Shown piece after piece: positions 59,573-64,000 of a stretch of DNA of 64,000 nt; position 1 is the stretch's first letter, and each line of letters opens with the position of its first letter. The DNA is from an uncultured Dialister sp. (lineage in GTDB: Bacteria > Bacillota > Negativicutes > Veillonellales > Dialisteraceae): the NCBI GenBank assembly GCA_934178345.1, contig CAKPQG010000008.1, forward strand, positions 29,965-93,964, read 5' to 3'. The notes beneath the pieces are model-generated. The model did not search any database. It was not told the DNA's origin and saw only the letters and a list, made by a program, of their open reading frames with translations. Both the position numbers and the translations under genes were made by a program.

Positions 59573-60739
59573 ATGAAATTTATCCATACGGCTGACTGGC
59601 ATTTGGGAAAGCTTTTGAAAGAGCATGCCATGACGGAGGATCAGGAGTGGCTTTTGATGCACCGGTTCCTTCCGCTTGTCGATGAAGAGAGGCCGGATGT
59701 CATCCTGCTCTCGGGGGATGTCTATGACCGTTCGTACCCGCCGGAGGAGGCGGTGGAGCTCTTTGATCGCATGACAGAGGAGATCGTAGGGAAGCGCCAT
59801 ATCCCTTTGATCGTCATCAGCGGGAACCATGACAGCGCGGAGCGCCTCGCGGTGGCGAGCCGTCTTCTGTCGCATCAGGGGCTCTACATCTTCGGGCCGC
59901 TGGATCGTGTGCATCCTGTCATTTTGGAAGATGCGTGGGGGAAGGTGGCCTTCGTGCCGCTTCCCTATGCCGAGCCGGCACGCGTGCGTGTCATGATGAA
60001 TCAGAAGGGGCTTTCCGGCGCGGAAGACATTCACAGCTACGAGGAGGCGGAGAAGAAGCTCTCGGAAATTCTTCTTTCTGCCCTGCCTGATCCTTCGATG
60101 AGGAAGGTCGCCCTCGCCCATGTCTTTGCCGCGGGCGGGACGCCGTCTGAGTCGGAGCGGCCGCTCTCGATCGGGGGCTATGACAGGATTTCGGACAGCG
60201 TCTTTGATGCCTACGACTATGCGGCGCTCGGGCATCTGCATCAGCACCAGAGGACGCAGAAGAAATCGGAAAGGGTGCAGTACAGCGGAAGCCTCATGCG
60301 CTACTCTTTCGATGAGGTAAGGCAGAATAAGGGCGTCATCGTGGGAACGATCGGAGAAGACGGCAGCGTCGAGACGGATTTCCATGAGCTCACGCCGCTC
60401 CATCAGGTGCGTGTGCTGGAAGGGACATTCGCCGAGCTCATGAGCGAAGAGAGGGAGGCCTCAGAGGACTATCTGCAGGTCATCCTGACGGATGAGCTGC
60501 CTGTGATTGATGCGATGCCCAAGCTCCGGGAGAAGTACAAGAATGCGCTGGGCGTCGAGCAGAACATGGGCTATAAGGAGGACAGCGGCTGCCGTGATAT
60601 CGAGCTGGAGCATATGAGCGATCAGGATATTTTCAGGGCTTTTGTCAGTGAGTTCCGCGAGCGGGAGCTGTCGGAGAAGGAAGAAGCACTCGCCAATGTT
60701 TGCTGGGAAACGGTGTACAAGAAGGAGGAAGAGCGATGA
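59573..60739 (+). CDS. sbcD: exonuclease subunit SbcD
   Basis: Nuclease subunit of the SbcCD (Mre11-Rad50 type) complex, which opens hairpins and trims DNA ends. The 388-aa protein has the calcineurin-like motifs DWHLGK (8-13), GDVYDR, SGNHDSAERL and GHLHQHQ. The ATG follows AGGAGG. Its stop overlaps the sbcC start (ATGA). A hairpin nuclease is notable beside so many palindromic repeats, since SbcCD limits long palindromes, but this gene pair is common in bacteria. Confidence 0.95.
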   Translation: MKFIHTADWHLGKLLKEHAMTEDQEWLLMHRFLPLVDEERPDVILLSGDVYDRSYPPEEAVELFDRMTEEIVGKRHIPLIVISGNHDSAERLAVASRLLSHQGLYIFGPLDRVHPVILEDAWGKVAFVPLPYAEPARVRVMMNQKGLSGAEDIHSYEEAEKKLSEILLSALPDPSMRKVALAHVFAAGGTPSESERPLSIGGYDRISDSVFDAYDYAALGHLHQHQRTQKKSERVQYSGSLMRYSFDEVRQNKGVIVGTIGEDGSVETDFHELTPLHQVRVLEGTFAELMSEEREASEDYLQVILTDELPVIDAMPKLREKYKNALGVEQNMGYKEDSGCRDIELEHMSDQDIFRAFVSEFRERELSEKEEALANVCWETVYKKEEER

Positions 60740-63357
60740 AACCTTTGAGGCTGACGATGCGTGCTTTCGGCCCCTATGCGGGTGAAGTGACCATCGATTT
60801 CGAAAAATTGGAGGGACGTCATCTCTTCCTCATCTGCGGGCCGACGGGGGCGGGCAAGACCACGATCCTCGATGCCATGTGCTATGCGCTCTATGGGAAG
60901 ACGTCGGGCGATCGGAGCGGCGCGCGCATGCGAAGCGACTATGCAGGGACGGACCAGAAGACGGAAGTCATTTTTGATTTCATGATCGGCGAGAAGACGT
61001 ATCGTGCCTGCCGCTCGCCTGAGCAGTTCATCGATAAGAAGCGCGGCACGGGACAGACGAAGACGGCGATGCAGGCCTCGCTCTCGGAATTGGTCGACGG
61101 GAAGGAAATGTCGACGCTTCGCACGAATATCGAGGCGGCGGCGGGGAAACTGATCGGGCTCAATGCGAACCAGTTCTGTCAGGTCATCCTTCTGCCGCAG
61201 GGGGATTTCCGAAAGCTCCTCGTCGCAAAAGCCGAAGAGCGTGAGGGCATCCTGAAGCAGCTCTTCAAGACGCAGCGTTTTTCGGATTTCCAGTACGAGC
61301 TGAAGGGGCGTGCTGATGCGCTGTACCGGAAGAAAAAGGAGCAGGAAACGGTGCTCGTGACCACATACCATACGGTCGGCGCACAGGATGCGGCGGAGCT
61401 CGCCCGCCTTGCCGCGGAGACGGAGCAGCAGCTCGCGGACGCGAAGAAGGTACACGCGGAAACGGAAAGCGCGATGCAGGATTTTCGCAAGGTGTACAGC
61501 GAGGCCGCGCAGTTGAATTCCCATTTTCAGGCACTGGACAAGGCAGAGAAGCAGCAGGCGTCGCTTCTGAAGAAGGCTGAGGAAATCGAGCATAAAAAGC
61601 AGGATCTGGTCCGTATCCGCCGGGCGAAGGAGCTTGCGGCGTATTTTGATATGCTTGACAACATCATGGCAGAAGGAAAGGCGGCAAAGTCCGCGCGGGA
61701 TACCGCCGAGGCAGAGCGAAATCGCTATGCGAAAGAAAAGGAGCAGCTGCTCGCCTTTGAAACGAAGCTCGAAGGCCAGCGCGCGGAGATGGAAAGGGCG
61801 AAGACAACCATCACGCAGTTGAAGGGCTGGGAGCCGAAGGCGAAGGAGTACGGCGCGGCGCGGCGCAATGTGGAGCGCTACACGCAGAAATTCAAGGAAG
61901 CGGAAACGGAGCTTGCCAGATTGCAGGAGACGGAGAAGAAATGCCGCGCGGCGGCACAAGCCGCACGCGAAGCAGCCGAAGACGTCCGGCGGCGCTACAT
62001 CTTCGGGCAGGCGGCCATTCTGGCGAGCCAGCTTGAAGAGGGCGCGCCCTGTCCGGTCTGCGGCAGCGTGCATCACCCGCATCCAGCGGTTTCGAAGGAA
62101 AAATTACCGACGGAAACCGAATTGAAAAAGGCACAGAAGGCAGCAGAAACGGCGGCGAAAGACTACGAGAATGCCAGAAATCTGGCGGGCACCTATGCGG
62201 CGGGGGCATACGTCAGCGCCATCACCGAGATGGGGAATGCCCAGGCGAAGCTCGCAAGCCTCTCCGATCTGCCGGAAGCCTACCGCAGTCCCATTTTCCT
62301 TCGAAACGAAGTGAAGCGGCTGTTTGCGGCCGTGACGGCATGGGAAGAAGCCCTGAAAGCGCTGCAGGAGAAAAAAGAGCCGCTCCTTTCCGCATTGGGC
62401 GGCGCGGAGGCAAATTTCCAGAACGCCACGGCCCGGCGAGAAAAGCTGGCAGCCGACTATAAAGCGCAGTCGGATGCGCTGGATGAAAAAGCCAGGGGAG
62501 CCGGCTTTGCGGACCGCAATGACTGCAAGGTCTGGTATGCTCGCGTCAAAGAAGAAGAGCGGATGGAGAAATCGATTTCCGACTACGAAACCGAGCTGAA
62601 AGCGACGGAGAAAACCATCGCGGATGAGCGTCTCGTGACAGGCGGGTCGAAACGCCCCGACATGGCCGCGCTCGGTCAGGAAGATAACCAGCTGCAGTAC
62701 CGTCTCACTACGTCGGCGGGACAGAGCCGCTCGCTCGCTGACCAGCTGAAGAATCTGCAGAAAGTCGCGAAGGACACCGAAGCCATGGCGCAGGTGCTTG
62801 ATGCGCTCTCTGAAGAACTGTCTCTTGCGCAGGGGCTCTATGACCTCACCCGAGGCAGCCGCACGAAGATCACGCTCGAGCGCTATGTACTGGGCGTTCT
62901 CTTAGACGAGGTCGCGGAGGCGGCAAATCACCGTCTCCTGGAGATGAGCCATCGCCGCTACTCGCTTCATCGCATGAAGGAGACGGGCGCAGCGAATAAG
63001 GGCGGCCTCTCTCTCGAAGTCTCTGACAGCTATACCGGCCGCTCGCGTCCGGCGAATACCCTCTCCGGCGGAGAGACATTCCTCGCCTCCCTCTCGCTTG
63101 CCCTCGGGCTTGCCGATGTCGTGCAGGCAAGGCAGGGCGGCGTACACCTCGATACCATGTTCATCGACGAAGGCTTCGGTACGCTGGATCCGGAAGCACT
63201 GAACAGTGCGATGAATACACTGATCGAGCTGCAGAGCACCGGCCGTCTTGTCGGCATCATTTCCCATGTGCCTGAGCTCGAGGAGCGCATCGATGCCCGC
63301 CTCAAGGTCAGTCCGGCGGAGAAGGGAAGCCGCGCGGAGTTTGAAATCGTGGAGTAA
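60736..63357 (+). CDS. sbcC: exonuclease subunit SbcC
   Basis: ATPase subunit of SbcCD. The 873-aa protein has Walker A GPTGAGKT near residue 35, a long coiled-coil region (about 200-670) with a zinc hook CPVCG in the middle (C439/C442), the ABC signature LSGGETFLASLSLALGLADV and the Walker B region DTMFIDEGFGTLD. The start at 60736 overlaps the sbcD stop by four bases; an in-frame upstream start at 60700 lies inside sbcD and is rejected. 873 aa is short for SbcC, mostly from shorter coiled coils. Confidence 0.95.
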   Translation: MKPLRLTMRAFGPYAGEVTIDFEKLEGRHLFLICGPTGAGKTTILDAMCYALYGKTSGDRSGARMRSDYAGTDQKTEVIFDFMIGEKTYRACRSPEQFIDKKRGTGQTKTAMQASLSELVDGKEMSTLRTNIEAAAGKLIGLNANQFCQVILLPQGDFRKLLVAKAEEREGILKQLFKTQRFSDFQYELKGRADALYRKKKEQETVLVTTYHTVGAQDAAELARLAAETEQQLADAKKVHAETESAMQDFRKVYSEAAQLNSHFQALDKAEKQQASLLKKAEEIEHKKQDLVRIRRAKELAAYFDMLDNIMAEGKAAKSARDTAEAERNRYAKEKEQLLAFETKLEGQRAEMERAKTTITQLKGWEPKAKEYGAARRNVERYTQKFKEAETELARLQETEKKCRAAAQAAREAAEDVRRRYIFGQAAILASQLEEGAPCPVCGSVHHPHPAVSKEKLPTETELKKAQKAAETAAKDYENARNLAGTYAAGAYVSAITEMGNAQAKLASLSDLPEAYRSPIFLRNEVKRLFAAVTAWEEALKALQEKKEPLLSALGGAEANFQNATARREKLAADYKAQSDALDEKARGAGFADRNDCKVWYARVKEEERMEKSISDYETELKATEKTIADERLVTGGSKRPDMAALGQEDNQLQYRLTTSAGQSRSLADQLKNLQKVAKDTEAMAQVLDALSEELSLAQGLYDLTRGSRTKITLERYVLGVLLDEVAEAANHRLLEMSHRRYSLHRMKETGAANKGGLSLEVSDSYTGRSRPANTLSGGETFLASLSLALGLADVVQARQGGVHLDTMFIDEGFGTLDPEALNSAMNTLIELQSTGRLVGIISHVPELEERIDARLKVSPAEKGSRAEFEIVE

Positions 63358-63384
63358 GGGGCTTGATCGCGGATGATTTATCCT

Positions 63385-63547
63385 CGGGAAACGCTGATTC
63401 AATCGCAGAGTCAGCTTTTACAAGAAATTTTATGCATAGCTTCGTCATAACCCTCCTTAAATAGCTCGCTATTCGCGCCCCCTATTCCTCGCTATGCATA
63501 AAAATTCAAGAGTAAAATCAGACAACGATTTAATCAGTGTTTCCTTA
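63385..63547. mobile_element. 163-bp MITE-like element, copy 2
   Basis: Matches the element at 46494-46658 over its whole length in the same orientation, with ends GGGAAACGCTGATT and AATCAGTGTTTCCTTA. The left end has changed (CGGGAAAC instead of TAAGGAAAC). No coding capacity. Confidence 0.85.
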
Positions 63548-63618
63548 GTTATCCTAATCACGAGTCACCAGCCACTCATTCCTGCCCTCAAGCTTTTGGG
63601 GGTATCCCTTTCCCGCAT

Positions 63619-63777
63619 CGTCATCGAAAGCACCGCCGAGGGATCTTTCTTGCACTGCGGTCAGTATCACATCGGCATAGGCAGGAAAACGACGACTTGG
63701 CGCTACGTATTTCTGCTTTCACACATGCATTGTTTATCGGTCTGCAAGGAAGATTTCTCGCTTCGCTCGAAATGACG
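63619..63777. mobile_element. 160-bp palindromic CGTCAT element, copy 2
   Basis: Starts CGTCATCGAAAGCACCG and ends CGCTCGAAATGACG. The interior (ACGACTTGGCGCTACG, TGTTTATCGGTCTGCA) is almost identical to copy 3 and is the reverse complement of copy 1. Confidence 0.78.
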
Positions 63778-63855
63778 ATACGAGAGTCCCCTAGTCCCTA
63801 ATCCTTAGTCACTCATCCCTGCTTTCAAACTTTTGGGGCTATCCTTTTCCCGTAT

Positions 63856-64000
63856 CGTCATCCCGAGCACAGCCGAGGGATCTTTCTTGCACTGCGGTCA
63901 GTATCGCATAGGCATTGGCAGGGAAACGACGACTTGGCGCTACGTATTTCTGCTTTCACACATGCATTGTTTATCGGTCTGCAAGGAAGATTTCTCGCTT
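63856..64000. mobile_element. 160-bp palindromic CGTCAT element, copy 3 (cut by the window end)
   Basis: Starts CGTCATCCCGAGC; follows copy 2 after 78 bp in the same orientation and is nearly identical to it up to the end of the window. Confidence 0.78.

Larger units (their letters stand above)
63358..64000. repeat. MITE and palindromic elements after sbcC
   Basis: No gene seen. Holds the 163-bp TAAGGAAAC element, then two copies of the CGTCAT palindrome separated by CTAATCC/CCTGCTTTCAAACTTTTGGGG units (about 63560-63610 and 63790-63850). The second copy runs off the window. Confidence 0.85.

Noticed and set aside
59573..63357. SbcCD as a specialised defence against the local palindromes
   Set aside because: sbcDC is widespread in bacteria and its position next to repeats is no more than expected, since nearly all gaps here contain repeats.

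Overview
The window looks like chromosome from a diderm Firmicute of the Negativicutes, most like Dialister or a close relative in the Veillonellaceae. This rests on gene content rather than any database match. Clues are the Firmicute order rimP-nusA-ylxR-ylxQ-infB-rbfA-nrnA-truB-ribF, a T-box leader, a HutP-family protein, Na+-pump decarboxylase subunits, malonate uptake and transferase genes, a TAXI-TRAP transporter, and roughly balanced GC. No rRNA, tRNA, CRISPR array, phage or plasmid gene was seen, and no transposase gene.

Layout: 1-1.5 kb holds a lytic transglycosylase and an unknown protein. 2-11 kb is the translation/ribosome-maturation cluster, starting from a promoter followed at once by a small terminator. 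11.2-14.7 kb holds a dicarboxylate/amino-acid symporter, then a hotdog thioesterase, a 50-aa membrane protein and an OadB-type carboxybiotin decarboxylase subunit. 14.9-18.7 kb is the most unusual unit: a HutP-family RNA-binding protein, an AtoE-type carrier and an amidase, with an intrinsic terminator before hutP and another before the carrier. 18.7-26 kb has a LytS/LytTR two-component system divergent from malonate carrier genes madL-madM, followed by mdcA. 26.5-30.7 kb has two tandem FIST-GGDEF diguanylate cyclases. 31-34 kb has a Zn-ribbon protein and an aminotransferase with a leader terminator. 34.8-41.5 kb (minus strand) carries argF-argC-argB-argD and an M20 amidohydrolase. 42-46 kb has a DEAD-box helicase with the variant box DEGD and a T-box-controlled aminotransferase. 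46.8-51.1 kb has small conserved genes, a YbgC-like thioesterase, murI and a CofE-like ligase. 51.9-53.2 kb is a second OadB plus OadG-like pair. 53.7-63.4 kb has an M18 aminopeptidase, a TAXI-TRAP transporter and sbcD-sbcC.

Functionally the window suggests an anaerobe living on small carboxylic acids and amino acids (malonate, dicarboxylates, short-chain acids, amides, peptides) with Na+-coupled transport and decarboxylation. Much of its regulation appears to act by transcription attenuation: terminators lie in the leaders of rimP, hutP, the AtoE gene, two aminotransferases and the RNA helicase.

A second theme is the intergenic DNA. Most gaps are filled with arrays of 7-bp tandem repeats (CTRGTGA, CCCTGAA/GTTCARG, CTAATCC/CTAGCCA, GTCTRAT, TTAGGAG, GAAATKA classes) joined in a fairly constant order to a GCGGCGC...GCGCCGC hairpin core and a conserved linker. 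They resemble the STRR heptamers of heterocystous cyanobacteria. Several palindromic, MITE-like elements lie among them. Some repeats have become functional: at least three promoters appear to take their -35 box from the heptamer arrays, and an 18-copy array abuts argF.
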